Assembly (NCBI GenBank): GCA_964057225.1
Contig: OZ059898.1
Coordinates: 7,316,001-7,380,000 of the forward strand
Reading direction: 5' to 3'
Source: Auanema rhodensis
Lineage: Eukaryota > Nematoda > Chromadorea > Rhabditida > Rhabditidae
Length of the DNA: 64,000 nucleotides
Shown: one piece after another, positions 36,917 to 49,260 of the stretch
Layout of the letters: every line of letters begins with the position of its first letter
Position numbering within the stretch: the first letter of the stretch is position 1
The notes under the pieces: model-generated
Database searches by the model: none
The model's input: only the letters and a program-made list of their open reading frames with translations
What the model was told of the DNA's origin: nothing
Position numbers and translations under genes: made by a program

Positions 36917-39900
36917 ATGCTTATTAGAGATAGAGAAAATCTTCGGTTCCAATTCTATGACATTGTTAAACGTGGGGTATGTGATTAGAAATTGTATATT
37001 TATCCGTTTTCATATATTTTCAGCATGTGTTATTGATTGTGGGTAATGATGTAGATGCTCTCTGTTCTGCAACAATATTAACTGTAAGTATTTCAAAATT
37101 TATAAATCTAGTCAACAATGCGGCACCCGTGAGTAAATTGGTTATGAAAATTATGATCTGAGATCGGAGAATTAAAAGAGCATTTTGATTATTTCATGAT
37201 AATTATGTATGAACTAAGTATACCCTAACGGATAAAGTAACCACGACTATTGTTAGTAATATCCACAAAGGCAATAATATTAGCCATAAAGGAACAGCAA
37301 CTTGGAAGCACAATCTCAAGCAAAGCAGAGTCTCGAATAATACCTTCAGGCAAACGCAGACTGAAACATTATAAGTTAAACGCGCAAACTGAGTATATCT
37401 CACAAAATTGTCCAAACAAGTCATAGTTTAATCGCAAGAATATCCTCCAGTTGTAGAATATCCTTTCGTCAGTTCTTTCTTCTAACGCTTTATAAACAGT
37501 TAAAAAAAATGTAGTTAAAATTACTAAGTCTGTGGCAGCTAAAACTGAAAATAGAAGAATAGGCGGTTGTTTTTCAGAACCACTATCCTGAATTAAATGT
37601 TTAGATATATTACTTTTTAAAGACAACGTACCAAGTGGAGAACTAAGCATGCTAATACTATAATCATCATCATCCATATTATAATACATCTGTGACCAGT
37701 AGCGAGAGACATAAAACTTCAAGTAAAACGTGATCCCTTATGTGGGGGATTAAGAAAGCTACTCCTTGCGCGTTTCGGGGCTAAGGGCGTGCGCAAGTCT
37801 GGTGCAGTTATTACGGTCATACAGACGTAGCGAGAAAATTAGTATTTGAGCAAAAACAGGATGAGTAAATATGAGAACCACATTTTATTACAAATTGAAA
37901 TAAGAAAGTTTCGTTATTTTTAGAAATTATTCGCTTGTGATGATGTACCGTTCTCAATTGCTACTGTTTCTGGATGGGACTCCTTAGAAAGAACATTAGC
38001 AGAACATGCCGATCAAGGTACTATATGAAAAAAAATAATTCAAAAGTATTAATAAGTTATTATGCAGAGACTTCTATCGTAATGCTCAATTGTGGGGTAA
38101 ACAAAGCTCTTGATGAACTTGGATTATCGGAAACTCAAAGAGTATCAATTCTGTCAAATTTATATAGTCATAGTCATTTATAGGTATTTATTTTGGACTC
38201 CAGGAGACCCATACATCATGAAAATGTCTACAATCACACTCAAATAGCAGTACTACTAGATTCTGAGGAAGAAGCTGCTCTTAAGTATTGTTTTAAACTT
38301 GAATAGTTTTTGCATAGAATAAGAACCGAAGATTTTCTCGAGCTCAGAAATTCTGTTACAGGATTCCTCCAGCTGAAGCAATTATTCCTCAAGACAGTGA
38401 CGAAGAATCAGACGACGATGATAATGAAGACGATGAAAATAAGCCCAATCGTTTTGAAAAATTACAACGACGGATTTTGAAGCAGGTCTTGAAGTGGTTT
38501 TGACCTGCAAGATACTTTCAAATTTAGGAAATTCGTAAAAAATGGGAACGTAGCCGTGGAGATTTGTTGTGGTCATACTACGAGAGTACCTGGTATTCCA
38601 TGGCAGTATGTTTTTATTTCTTTGCTAAGATCTTGTTCTTTTGCAGACATCTGTTCGAATGCTGGAACTAGCAGCAGCATTGAATCGGGTAAGTTCTGAA
38701 CATATGTGGCTTGCTGCTGTTGGATTGAATAGTCAATGGACTGACAAGCTCGTAAGTTAAAAAAATAACTTATTTAATATCACAATTCTTTCAGATATCT
38801 ACCGAAATGTATACTTCTTATTGTATAGAACGAATGCGACCTTTCATTTACAAATTTTCTCCAAAAAATACACCCAAAGCTGATGATGTTCTTCGGATAT
38901 CGTTCGAGAAAGAGTAGATAACTTGTTATTTGATTAGTATAGCTTTTTTTTAGTTTACCGTTAGCCATGTATACACATTGGTCTATTTATCAGGCAATGA
39001 TGGTTAATGATTATTTTGCTTGCTTAACCAAGAATTGGACCCAAAGAGGAGATGCTGAAGTAAAGCATATGTTAGCAAGATTAGGGTTGGTAAAAGAGAA
39101 CGTAATCTGGATTCATTAATTCAATAACAGATTAACATTGAATGAAACTAAGCAGAAATACGAAGCTATGACGACGGAAAGGAGAAAAGAAGTTTTTACA
39201 ACTCTGGAAAGCGAAATGAATTCAGCGTTTGCTTCGTTTGTAGCTCATCTTGGATACTGTAGTAGGATAACTTCCGCTGATTTAGCTAGGGCATTAGTTG
39301 TTAAGTCAGTATAAAAAGTGTATAGTTGCTATTGTGGCTTTTTCAGACTAGAAACTCCGGCAAGTGTTTCCCTGACAGAGCGTTTCACTAAGGCTAAGGA
39401 TGTTTTAATGCCTTTCCTAGAATCAAATGGAGATTTTCTTTGTCTAAATAAGGCTTTTGAGAGCTATAAGGTATCTTTACTCGAATGTGCTTTAAATTAT
39501 AAGATTTCAGATGTCTCTTGAGGCAATGTGGACGATGGTATCAAATGCTGTAAATCAGTCTGAAATTTTACCTACTGGCCCATTTTATCTATTTTCATCT
39601 TCCCGTGAATTGGGTATTGCCATCCTTCTGATAATATGAACATATTTTTCATTTATAGACACGGATCTCTTAGAATCTAGACATTTCCTGTACAATTTTT
39701 GTCAATTTTTACTCAAAGCTTTTGCTATTTCTGGTAGAGGACGTGGTCGTAAACCCTTGATTGTATCATTTCCTCTAACAGGAGAGAGGCGTGGTAACCA
39801 TCTAGTTACTGGTGTTATGCCTCTTGACACTGTTCATGAAGACAGCATTCTCAAATGGTTGTAAAGTTTTTCGTGATATAATATTATATATTCTATTTAG

Positions 39901-40098
39901 TTTTATTGGAAGAGCGTTCAAAGAAGTAAGCAGACGGCCTGGTATGAGTGAAGCTATTACTTTGGATTATTTTGATGAAAATAGTGAGAATATAGAGAAC
40001 ATAGAAAAATGAATAATATATTTTCAGTTATAATGCTACGATCATCCGATCGTTCACGCTTCTTTGATATTCTTCAAGCTGTCATGGATACTGCATAA
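36917..40098 (+). CDS. cdc-45: CDC-45, CMG replicative helicase subunit
   Basis: About 16 exons, about 570 residues, close to the human CDC45 length. The start (MLIRDRENLRFQFYDIVKRG) is 16 nt after a TTTACAG acceptor. Exon 2 holds HVLLIVGNDVDALCSATIL, the DHH-like core conserved from RecJ to CDC45. Further matches are SGWDSLERTLAEH, ILDSRRPIHHENVYNHTQ, an acidic loop (SDEESDDDDNEDDEN), LLWSYYESTWYSMATS, ALNRVSSEHMWLAAVGL, LPLAMYTHWSIYQAM and the C-terminal GRAFKEVSRR and RSRFFDILQAVMDTA-stop. CDC45 joins MCM2-7 and GINS in the nucleus to unwind DNA at origins and forks. Intron 2 (37084-37923, 840 nt) is far longer than the others and contains an opposite-strand gene. A poly(A) signal AATAAA lies at 40183-40188. 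3' end convergent with rbm-26. Confidence 0.96.
37203..37722 (-). CDS. Small multipass membrane protein, possibly TMEM203/TMEM60-like, nested in cdc-45
   Basis: Two exons on the minus strand, 37360-37722 region (37404-37722) and 37203-37360, joined over a 43-nt intron; 158 residues if the first Met is used. The second Met (MYYNMDDDDYS) follows a possible TCACAG acceptor and may be the true start. An acidic N-terminal tail is followed by a hydrophobic segment (ILLFSVLAATDLVILTTFFL) and, after a charged loop, two more (VCLKVLFETLLCLRLCF and VAVPLWLILLPLWILLTIVV). The LKVLFETLLCLRL block resembles LKFVFEMLLCQKL of TMEM203, as I remember it, and PLW motifs occur in TMEM60/TMEM185. Such proteins sit in the ER or endomembranes. 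Family assignment is tentative. The gene itself is likely real, because the splice restores one long frame. It lies wholly in cdc-45 intron 2. Confidence 0.6.
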
Positions 40099-40644
40099 TT
40101 ATTTTATTTCGTTAAGTGTGTTATATCATTGTCATAGTGTTTTTCATTATACTTATATATTGTAAGATTTTCGGTTTGTCAAAATAAAATATGTTTGATA
40201 CAGAATGTTTATTTCTGGATACACCCGTCGTCAAACCCGCAGAAATGCTTCTGAAATGCTGAGATGCGTATCTGAAATTCAAAAGTAGCTACAATACAAA
40301 ACAACAAGAAAAAATCAACAATTAGATGCCTTTTCTTACATCTTCACCGTCTTGCCATCTTTTTTATCTTTTAACCACCACGAGGAATGTTTTTTTTTAG
40401 TTGTGGCTTTGTTTTTATAAATCGTAGTGGAATTTATATAAGTATATCTATTTATTAACTTTGGAGCATATGCTCTCTTTTATAACTTAACATACATATT
40501 TAAATAAGAAATATGAAAACAACTCAATATACACCAGAACAATCAAAACAGAGAATTTGAAAACAGAGTTGAGGACACTTCTTATATGGAAATCTCATCG
40601 ATAAGGCATCATGCATGCGAACGTAAATCCAATGCACCTAGAGA
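40099..40644. other. Convergent 3' ends of cdc-45 and rbm-26
   Basis: Holds the cdc-45 3' UTR with AATAAA at 40183-40188 and the rbm-26 3' UTR from the other strand. No further gene. Confidence 0.7.
40183..40188 (+). terminator. cdc-45 polyadenylation signal
   Basis: Canonical AATAAA 85 nt after the cdc-45 stop codon. Confidence 0.7.
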
Positions 40645-43600
40645 TCAGTCATCATCGGACTAAAAACGAAAAAAATAAATTGGGAGAATACTTCGAAACT
40701 CACGTCGTTGTGGTCAATACCCTGGAGCAACTGGTTTGTGTTCAGAGTATCAAAACCACCTTGGGGAGTCATACTTAAAGGAATTTCGTTAAGAGTTACA
40801 CCCTCAAGTAAAGCCTGATAAAAACTATTATGAAAAAAAGCAACTTATAAATAACAAACCATTTCAGCATCAGCACGGTTTCTGTACGTTACAAACAACT
40901 CGGGCTTACCACTGGAAGAAACTTCGTTTCGAATTGATACTATTTCGCCAAGAAGACCCAGTTGTTCTTGAACGTAATTTTGTTGATCATTCTGAATTAA
41001 ATTTATGATTATTCAGTATTGAACTAGAAATTGAAATTACATCAAAACCTTTCACCAGTATAGTTACAGCATCTTGATTGGTATCAGTCCACTCTTCTCC
41101 TATAAATAACGAGTATATAAAAAATCAAATATGAACCTAACCATTTACAGAATTTTCTTCGAGCAAATTTTTAGTTGTAACTACAGTAACAGTTCCTTCT
41201 TCTTGGAGTGGAGGACTTTCACTATTACGAGAATCATCATTACTAGTTGAACGAGCTTTGATTTGAGTCTCTAGGTCAGTAATAGAATCCAAAATCTTCT
41301 TTATTTCTTCCATATGTTGAGCATGCTGAAAATTCGCATTAAAAAGGCTCTTAGAAATAAATCAAATTACATCATCTTTGGCGGAAGTAATACTTTCACT
41401 TAGCTTTTGAGCAATAGCTTTCAATTTTTTCTTCTTTTCTGCTTCTTTGTTCTCTCTTAACTGAAAAGACATCGATGCAACACTATGCTTTGTTAGACGT
41501 ACCGCTGATATGACAACTTTCTGTTTCTCCACAAGTTTTTCAAGCAAAGCCATAGATTTCTTTTGAACATCCATAACAGCAAATTTTCGGTTCTAAAACA
41601 TATTTTTTAATCCAATTCATGATGTCAAAAAATACTTTTTGCTCTTTCAAGTTTTTCCGCAATTCTGAGAGTATTTGACGACTTTCCAGAACAGCAGGAT
41701 TGACAAACTTTGCTTCCCGTACTGATGCAACTTTTGGAGGTGGCTGATTAACAACCGGAGGAGGCACAGACTTATCCGATCTATGAACCTGACCATTTGG
41801 AGCAGAAGATCCTCCAGACTAAACAAAATCGAAAGGGTAAAAAAAATTGTATTTTTAATAAATTACCACGGTTTCAGTGTTTTCTGGATTATACCAAAAC
41901 AGTTTGATAAAACGGTTATTCAATACAGGTGTTGGAGACTTTAGTGCACTAACGGCTTCTTGCCTATTACTATAAGTTATGAGAGCAGATTCAGGATCGC
42001 CATTGAAATGAACCTAGAAAAATATAATGAAAAAATTTTGAAATTGTTTTCACGTGCCTGTAAGTTTACAATGGTTCCAAAGTTAGCAAAGTGTTCATTC
42101 AATTTAGATATATTGTTCTGTTCTGGAGGAATTTTCTTAACCTGAAATATTTCAATTTAAAAAAACATTGTAACTGGTTGGGTATATACCTGTATAGTTT
42201 TATTATCACCACGATTTGGCAACCGAGTTCCAGCATTAACAGCACCGCCTCGACCACGTCCTCTACTACAATTACGAATTGGACCAGCTGCTCCAGGATC
42301 CATAGGCAAACTTGCGCTATCATAAGACATCTGAAAACGTTTCATTAACAAATTACTTTTAAAAAATTGCCTATACCATATTTCCTTGTGGAGGAACAGG
42401 GTAAGGGGCAGATCTCCAGTTTAGATGCATGGGAATAGGAGGGGGAGGGAATGAATAAGTGGGTCCAGCCATACCAGGAGCCTCAGGATTATATCCTGAA
42501 GAAAAAAATAGAAATTAAAAATTATTTGAAAATCAAGGAAAACCTTCAACAGGAGCAGCGACATAGCTCCCATCCACACCAGGAGGAGGAGGATTCAGGG
42601 TATTATAGCCAGGAGGTGGTACACTAGACAACTAATTAGAAAAGAGTAAAAAAACCATGTTACTATACCTAAAGTTTGGTGTCGGAGCTTTTTGATTATT
42701 TTTCACAAATTTATCAAGAGCAGAATCATCTACTACAACGGGATCAGGACCATGATCATACTGACAGCTATCCCCCCTTGAGCACACTCCGGCTTCTGTA
42801 AAACAAATAAGTAAAATTGAAAAACTCAAACAATTACCATGATAATCTCGACAACGTCTTTTTGGTTTTTCGTCTTTTCTATCGCGTCTTTCAACTGATC
42901 GAGATCTGCTTCTTCTATTATGTCTACTACGTCCATATTCAGGTGATCTGCGTCTCCCACGACGATCTCTGGGTGATCTTGATTTACGTCGTTGAAACTC
43001 TCGCTGTTCCCGTTCTCTAGCATCCTTCTAAAATAAAATTTGAATCATTAAAAAAAGAATTTGGAACCTTGATCTCAGCAGGAGGAGGACTAATCCGTTT
43101 TCTTTCTATCCTTTCTGAACGATTACTAGTGGAGGTATCTCGCTTTTCTTCTTTCTTCGACGTAGTTGTAACTCGTCGTTTGTCTTCACGATCAGATACA
43201 CTTGAGGTAGTTGGCTAAAAATTTCTAGTATATCTTCGTGATCATATGACCAAACGATGCCTTAATATCATCTTTTTCCTTATGAGATTTAACCGAGTCA
43301 TCTCTTTTCTCTTTAACAGGAGATGTTTCGCCTGCTTTGAACTCGGGAGATTCTTCTTTAGACATATAAGATTTGCTTTTTAGCACAGTAAACAACTTAT
43401 CACTAAACTTGGTGTTGTCTAAAAAAAGATATTTTAAAATTATGTTAAAACTTGTTCGTACGGCCTGGAAGAAAATCCTCTAATTGTTTGGTGATATGGA
43501 ATTTCAATTCATCATCAGTTTTACCCTGTTTTTTAACTAATGCTACGACATATTTGGCTAGAGCTGATGGTTCAGCGTCACATCTAAAATATGGAAATAA

Positions 43601-43685
43601 CAAGCATTGTACTAAAGATAACTCACATTGGTCCTAGCTCTTTAACTAACCAATTTGTCAATGACTCTTCACAATCAATTTGCAT
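40645..43685 (-). CDS. rbm-26: RBM26/RBM27 homologue, nuclear RNA-binding protein
   Basis: About 14 exons on the minus strand, roughly 700 residues. The first codon follows directly on a TTTTTCAG acceptor. The N-terminal PWI-like domain reads NWLVKELGPMCDAEPSALAK then YVVALVKKQGKTDDELKFHI, a close match to RBM26. Next come a Lys/Glu/Arg-rich region, an RS-type stretch (SRHNRRSRSRSVERRDRK), a CCCH zinc finger (CRDYHEAGVC with SRGDSCQYDH; C-x8-C-x5-C-x3-H), a Pro/Gly-rich segment, an RRM (KTIQVKKIPPEQNSISKL ... ALITYSNRQEAVSALKS), a coiled coil and a second degenerate RRM (AVTILVKGFDNDQQ ... LFVTYRNRADAEMALLEG). The end is acidic (HNDSDDD-stop). RBM26/27 act in the nucleus with the poly(A) exosome targeting pathway (family knowledge). 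Divergent from the MOSPD2-like gene. Confidence 0.95.
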
Positions 43686-44083
43686 CTGAAAAAACAAGAT
43701 ATTGATGATTGTGAAAAATTACAATATAATAAACAATAAAAGAAAAGAGAAAGATATATAAAACGAAAAATGGTAGCATGAATGTAAGAATGAACAACTG
43801 ACACTAAACAACGCGGAACAATGACCACTAAGCTATTTCATTCATCTTTTTCTAAACGATGATCGCGAATTTTACTTTTACTTTCTTGACTACTAATAGA
43901 AAATACAACAATTTGCTCTAGGTTCAATGTTTTTTGGTGCGCAGAGCCTATCTTTTTCGAGACTCTGTAAAGTAAACATGTCTCTCGAAGAAATTTTGCA
44001 GCGCTAACACTCTGAAATCCAGTTCATCTAAGCTCGACACTTCATATTTCCATTTTGTTTCTGGAAAATATCTTTCAGATTCA
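43686..44083. promoter_or_regulatory. Bidirectional promoter region between rbm-26 and the MOSPD2-like gene
   Basis: 398 bp separate the two start codons, so both genes must be served from here or from inside each other. An open frame on the minus strand (43948-44160) runs antisense into the MOSPD2-like first exon; it has no matching splice structure and I treat it as a shadow. Confidence 0.6.
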
Positions 44084-46361
44084 ATGACGGCAGACAATGT
44101 TGAGTCGCTAACGCCGTTAACAAGAAGTATTAAACGTTGTAGTAGCTCTTTATCAACCATATCCTATACATCTTTACTTCAAGATCTCCGTAATCGTATT
44201 TTACAGGTAAACTTTATAAGAATTTATCGATCATACAATTTCTGCTTTAACAGGACAGGCTAACCAAAAAATTCAATGCAGAAGACATAGCAAGAATTAA
44301 ACATGAGGATTGGTGGCTTCTTACGTTCCTCACAAGCTGCCACTATGATCCTGACGTAAGTTATAGTGTAGTGATGGAATGCCTTCGTTGGAGAAATAAC
44401 TTTGAGATAGAACGTATGTCTTTCTTTAAACATTGGATAAAACTTATAATGCAGACTTGAGCATTCTGGAACTCAAACCATACTTAGAGCAGCAATTGAT
44501 CTTTATACACGGTAAAGACCATATGAATAACGTTCTGTGTTAGTCAATCCTAACTTTTCAAATTATATATATATTTTTAAGTATGGGTCAACAGTATGTT
44601 GCTCCACGAAGCTAACAAAACAGTGGAGCAACTATTAATATTTTGGCTAGATAACTACTTTATGGCTACAAGAGCTAACAGCCACATGAGTATTTTAATA
44701 GATATGTATGGTTCTCGAACAAAGCACATGGTTAGTACACAAGCGATCAATCGATAACTAAAGATATGCAATTAAAGGATATTAATGTTATGAAATTCAT
44801 ATTAAGAGCAGCAAAGTATTATTATCCAGGATTGATTCAAGATATATTAGTTTATGAATCGCCTTCGATTCTCAGCGCTCCGTGGAAAGTAATTGAAAGA
44901 GCATGACTATAAGACAACATAGTTATTTAAGGTAGTTCGGTCATGGATTGAACCAGGACATCCCACCCTGCATCAAGTTAGCAAAGACACAATAATCGAC
45001 TTCGTAGACCCGGTGTTCCTTAAGAGCTATCAAGGTGGTACGGTAAGATATTCGCTTATATATCCTCAATGTTTCAATCAAATCTGCTAACTCTACATAA
45101 CAGCCGCGCTGACCACTAACCACGGGATTCCCTTACATTCTACAATCCGAACTAGCAACATATGCCTTTTCGCTGTTACAATTGAACTTTCAGTCAACAC
45201 TACTAAGCCTCCTTTGCTATACTCCACTCATTTTTTAGGATAATTTTGTCTTCACTATGAGCGAGATCGCTAATTGCTTGCCTACACCTTTATCGTCAAT
45301 TTCACAGAATCAGAATTCAAACGGATTTCATGAAGTTGAATTTCAAAAACCGAATCTCGATGACTATCCAATGCGCAGAAGGGTGAGTAATATTAACTTC
45401 AAATATTATACTAAAACAAAAAAATAAAGTCGGTGAAATTTGACGAAGACACAGGCAGAGCTATTCCACTTACTCTACCTAGACGACCAAGTAAAGGACC
45501 TGGAAGAAGAAATGGTTATCCAACAGCGTTGAAGCCTATAATCGAGAAAAGAATGAATGCTAGTGAGAACGATTGGCTGTCAACATCGCTTGTATCAATC
45601 AGGTAGGGAAAAAACAAGAAGCTAATACTAAAAATTTTATTTTAGTCCCCGAGATGAACTTGCTTTATCCAAAATAGAATCCGAAACTGACTATGTGGAT
45701 ATTATTATAGTGCGCAACAATTCAGATAAAGGAATGCAATTCAAAATCAAAACCACAGCCCCAGAAAAATTCCGAGTAAGACCTAGCACAGGATTTATCA
45801 AGGCAAAGAACTCAGAAATTGTGAGAGTACATCTACAAAATGGTAAAATAATAGGAAAAAACAAAGTTATATGTAATTTTAGAGTATAAGTACTCCGCAT
45901 CCAAAGAAAAAATTTTACTCCTAACTATGAACACGGATGATCCAAATACAGAAAATTTTTCTGATATCTGGAAGAAATCACCGCCTGAAGAAAGAGTAGA
46001 GCATAAACTTAAATGCAAAATTCATGACGATTCAGAAGATTTAATAAATGGAAAACCAGAGAGACGTTCAAGTCTATTCACAGCTCAGGTTAATTTTAAG
46101 TTGATTAATAATAGAAATAGAATTTCTTTGCAGCAAGAAACCATAGATAAACTAAATGATACCATCAAAAGTATGGCAAGCATTCAACAAATTATGATCA
46201 TAGTCATGTGTTTATTGTTCGCTATTCAAGTCATAATTATCATGTATGAAAATTCGAACTATTCTGACCTTAGAGCGCGAATTGAGACAGTTTCAAAAAC
46301 AATAATTCTGAAGCAGAGTGATGGTATACAAAAGCCTATGCATGCTGATGAAGATCTTTAA
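44084..46361 (+). CDS. mospd2: MOSPD2-like CRAL-TRIO plus MSP-domain membrane tether
   Basis: About 11 exons, about 550 residues; the start is 5 nt after a TCTTTCAG acceptor. The N-terminal half is a CRAL-TRIO lipid-binding module: LRNRILQDRLTKKFNAEDIA, HEDWWLLTFLTSCHYDPD, LEQQLIFIH, TVEQLLIFWLDNYFM, NVMKFILRAAKYYYPGLIQD, then VDPVFLKSYQGGTDNFVF. A linker leads to an MSP domain (LALSKIESETDYVDIIIVRN, MQFKIKTTAPEKFRVRPSTG, KNSEIVRVHLQN, YSASKEKILLLTM). A C-terminal hydrophobic anchor follows a short coiled coil (IMIIVMCLLFAIQVIIIMY). MSP domains of this type bind FFAT motifs and the tail holds the protein in the ER, so it probably tethers ER to other organelles (family knowledge). The intron before DNFVF is about 195 nt, longer than its neighbours. 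AATAAA at 46418-46423. Confidence 0.93.
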
Positions 46362-46887
46362 GCGTTTTAAATGGTTGTTGAAAAAATGAAATGTGATTTT
46401 GAATGTGAACTAAGATTAATAAATACGAAATGTTATTAAACGTCTTACGGTTTTAAGAAAAAATAAGGAAAATGAAAACATGAACATAAACAATTTTAAG
46501 TAAGGCTATTTAAATTTCAAGTGCTTAACAAAAACAATAAAGAAACAAGCTGTTATAATTTAGCATACTGCAAGAATTAAAGATTATTAAAAACGTGTTC
46601 AGACAGCGCGATTGTATTGCAGCGCATGTGTGATAATTGGTCTCGGTTGGAAATTTTCTTTTGGCTGCTGGAAAACTGAGTATTCAACTACGATGACAAG
46701 GCAATTTTCACTATAGAAAAATATTTCTATTTCTATAATTACCTAAAGTATTTTTGAAAGTTTTGCTTTTTTAGCTTTTGTATATTTACGAATTTTGCGA
46801 TAATTCTTTCGACCGAATGTCTTAGTATAGATTCCTTGGGATTGTTATGCGAGGAACGTATTTTTCAATGTTTTGGTTTTAGGTAAG
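46362..46887. promoter_or_regulatory. Upstream region of rpl-23
   Basis: Contains the MOSPD2-like 3' UTR (AATAAA at 46418-46423) and then a more GC-containing stretch (46600-46860) that should be the ribosomal-protein promoter and outron. A TTTTAG acceptor ends at 46882. No gene found. Confidence 0.6.
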
Positions 46888-47516
<629 letters not shown>

Positions 47517-47545
47517 ATTGTTACTGTTATTATCCGGGTTGCCCG

Positions 47546-47551
47546 AATAAA
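47546..47551 (+). terminator. rpl-23 polyadenylation signal
   Basis: AATAAA 30 nt after the stop codon, with a 4-bp GC hairpin (47535-47545) immediately before it. Confidence 0.75.
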
Positions 47552-48091
47552 TGTTTAATTAAATATCTTGTTTTTTTTAATTGCTATAAGAAGATGAATT
47601 ATAAATTAACATTGAGAAATATGAAAGTTATATATCTTTTAATGGAAGTTGCGCTCCACTAGAGAAATATTGGACCAATGCTAAATGGTACGGTGTATGT
47701 TGCAATGATAAGAATTTAAATGTGAGAAGAACAAATTCAATTAGAATGCCTTTTTTATGCATTCTGTGTCGATGAGCATACCAGTATGTGTTTAATTTAA
47801 AAAAGCGAACTTATCGAATAATTCCCGCTATATGTCTTACGGTTGTCATTCGATTTTGCGTATCTCGTGAACTAGTGTAAATGACAAGATTTCAATTCGA
47901 TGCGTACCTTTACATTTGAAATATTTACAAAATGTGTATTAGTTTTATTTTGTCAGTACTAAAAATCTATTATACTGTATATGCAATTAATTTTTTCTTT
48001 GGAAGTTTTTATATCTACTACCATTAGAAGTTTTAAATGGTTTTGTTTTTTAAATTATATTAGATATAACTATATTTCAGTACCATACGGA
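47552..48091. other. Intergenic region rpl-23 to lsm-12
   Basis: No gene seen. A TTTCAG acceptor at 48080 marks the probable trans-splice site of lsm-12. Confidence 0.6.
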
Positions 48092-48875
48092 ATGGTTTCT
48101 CTTGCTTGCGAAGGTGCTTTTCCTCCTGGATCTTCTGTAAAGTTTAATACAGTCCTGGGAGGGAACGTGCAGGGGGATGTCGTCTGTTTCGATCCATCGC
48201 TGAAGGTTAAAAATTTATAAGTATTGCTACTTTAATTATTATTAAATTGTTTTAGGTACTTATTATAAAGGATAATACCAATGAGGGTAAACCTACTCTT
48301 CGTATGTTTAACATGTCTATGATCAATAATGTGAAATTGCTGTAGATGTTTGTAGATATGTTATTTATTTTTTTAGATCGTAAGCGTGAGCAATACGAAA
48401 AGTGAATCTGTTGAAAATTATCTATCGAATTGTTCGTTAACTACTCAACAGGTTTGAAACATTCTTGAAAGTAAAGTTGAAATATTGTTAGGCATCTGAT
48501 CGCTGCTTTTTGTCGGAAAGTCGGCGAAGAGTAGAAATAATGGATGAAAGTGTATGCATAGAAGGCCAGAAAGCTTTCCTTCAATTACGCCGTATTCTGG
48601 ACGAAGTCTGTTGGAAGGTATTAATAGTCATTATCTATATTTCATCGGATATTTCATTCTTAGGGTCCCGATATTCATGTTCTGGGAAGAGTTATTGTTA
48701 AAGCACCATACAGTGCCAACAGCGCTCTAGTTAATGAGGTTTTGAGAATATTTTGATTGTATTTGATTTTTGATTTTAGGATACCGATCAAGCTAGAGCC
48801 GCTCTGGCTCAAGTAAAAAAAATTCTCTCCAAGCCATTTGTTTGTGAAAACAAGTTGACTCCTTGTCATAAGTAG
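48092..48875 (+). CDS. lsm-12: LSM12 homologue (Lsm plus anticodon-binding-like domain)
   Basis: Six exons, about 195 residues, matching human LSM12 in length. The start (MVSLACEGAFPPGSSVKFNT) is 11 nt after TTTCAG. The Lsm fold occupies the first half: GGNVQGDVVCFDPSLKVLII, GKPTLRMFNMSMINN. The second half is the LSM12 AD domain: VCIEGQKAFLQLRRILDEVC, DIHVLGRVIVKAPYSAN, ALAQVKKILSKPFVCENK. LSM12 is a cytoplasmic RNA-linked protein that works with ataxin-2 in translation control, including of circadian mRNAs in flies (family knowledge). AATAAA for this gene is probably at 49163-49168. Confidence 0.93.
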
Positions 48876-49260
48876 TGTTAGTTCTATACACTATAGGTGA
48901 CCCACCATCTCCCTTTTCCTCTCTTTTGCCTGGTGCTAGAATCACCGTTTAATTCATGTCACGCGTTATAATACAAGTATTGTCTAATTTTTTGTAGTCC
49001 ATTTTCAATTAGTTTAGTATCTGAGTTGTATGGGTTGTGACAAACGCTCTTGTTTTCAAGTCGACCTCAAGTTCCATTTCTTTAATTTTAAATACCTGAG
49101 CTCCCGTTCCTACGTTCATTTTCCCAAATCGTTTTTAGATGATGACTAATTAATGTAAATGTAATAAATATTCATTTTTCTGGAACCGTTATATAATATC
49201 GTCGTTTGTTCGATTCTATTTGACGAACCTGTTTTAACTGTTTTATTAGTCTTCAGTATT
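48876..49260. other. Intergenic region lsm-12 to eEF1A methyltransferase
   Basis: Contains the lsm-12 3' UTR (candidate AATAAA 49163-49168) and a CTTCAG acceptor ending at 49256, 4 nt before the next start codon. Nothing else recognised. Confidence 0.6.

Noticed and set aside
38700-38755. Possible intron starting GTAAGT after ...ALNR in cdc-45
   Set aside because: Reading through gives VSSEHMWLAAVGLNSQW, which matches the CDC45 family; the donor-like sequence is coding.
43948-44160. 70-codon minus-strand frame overlapping the MOSPD2-like start
   Set aside because: Antisense to a well-supported first exon, with no splice sites leading to other coding sequence.
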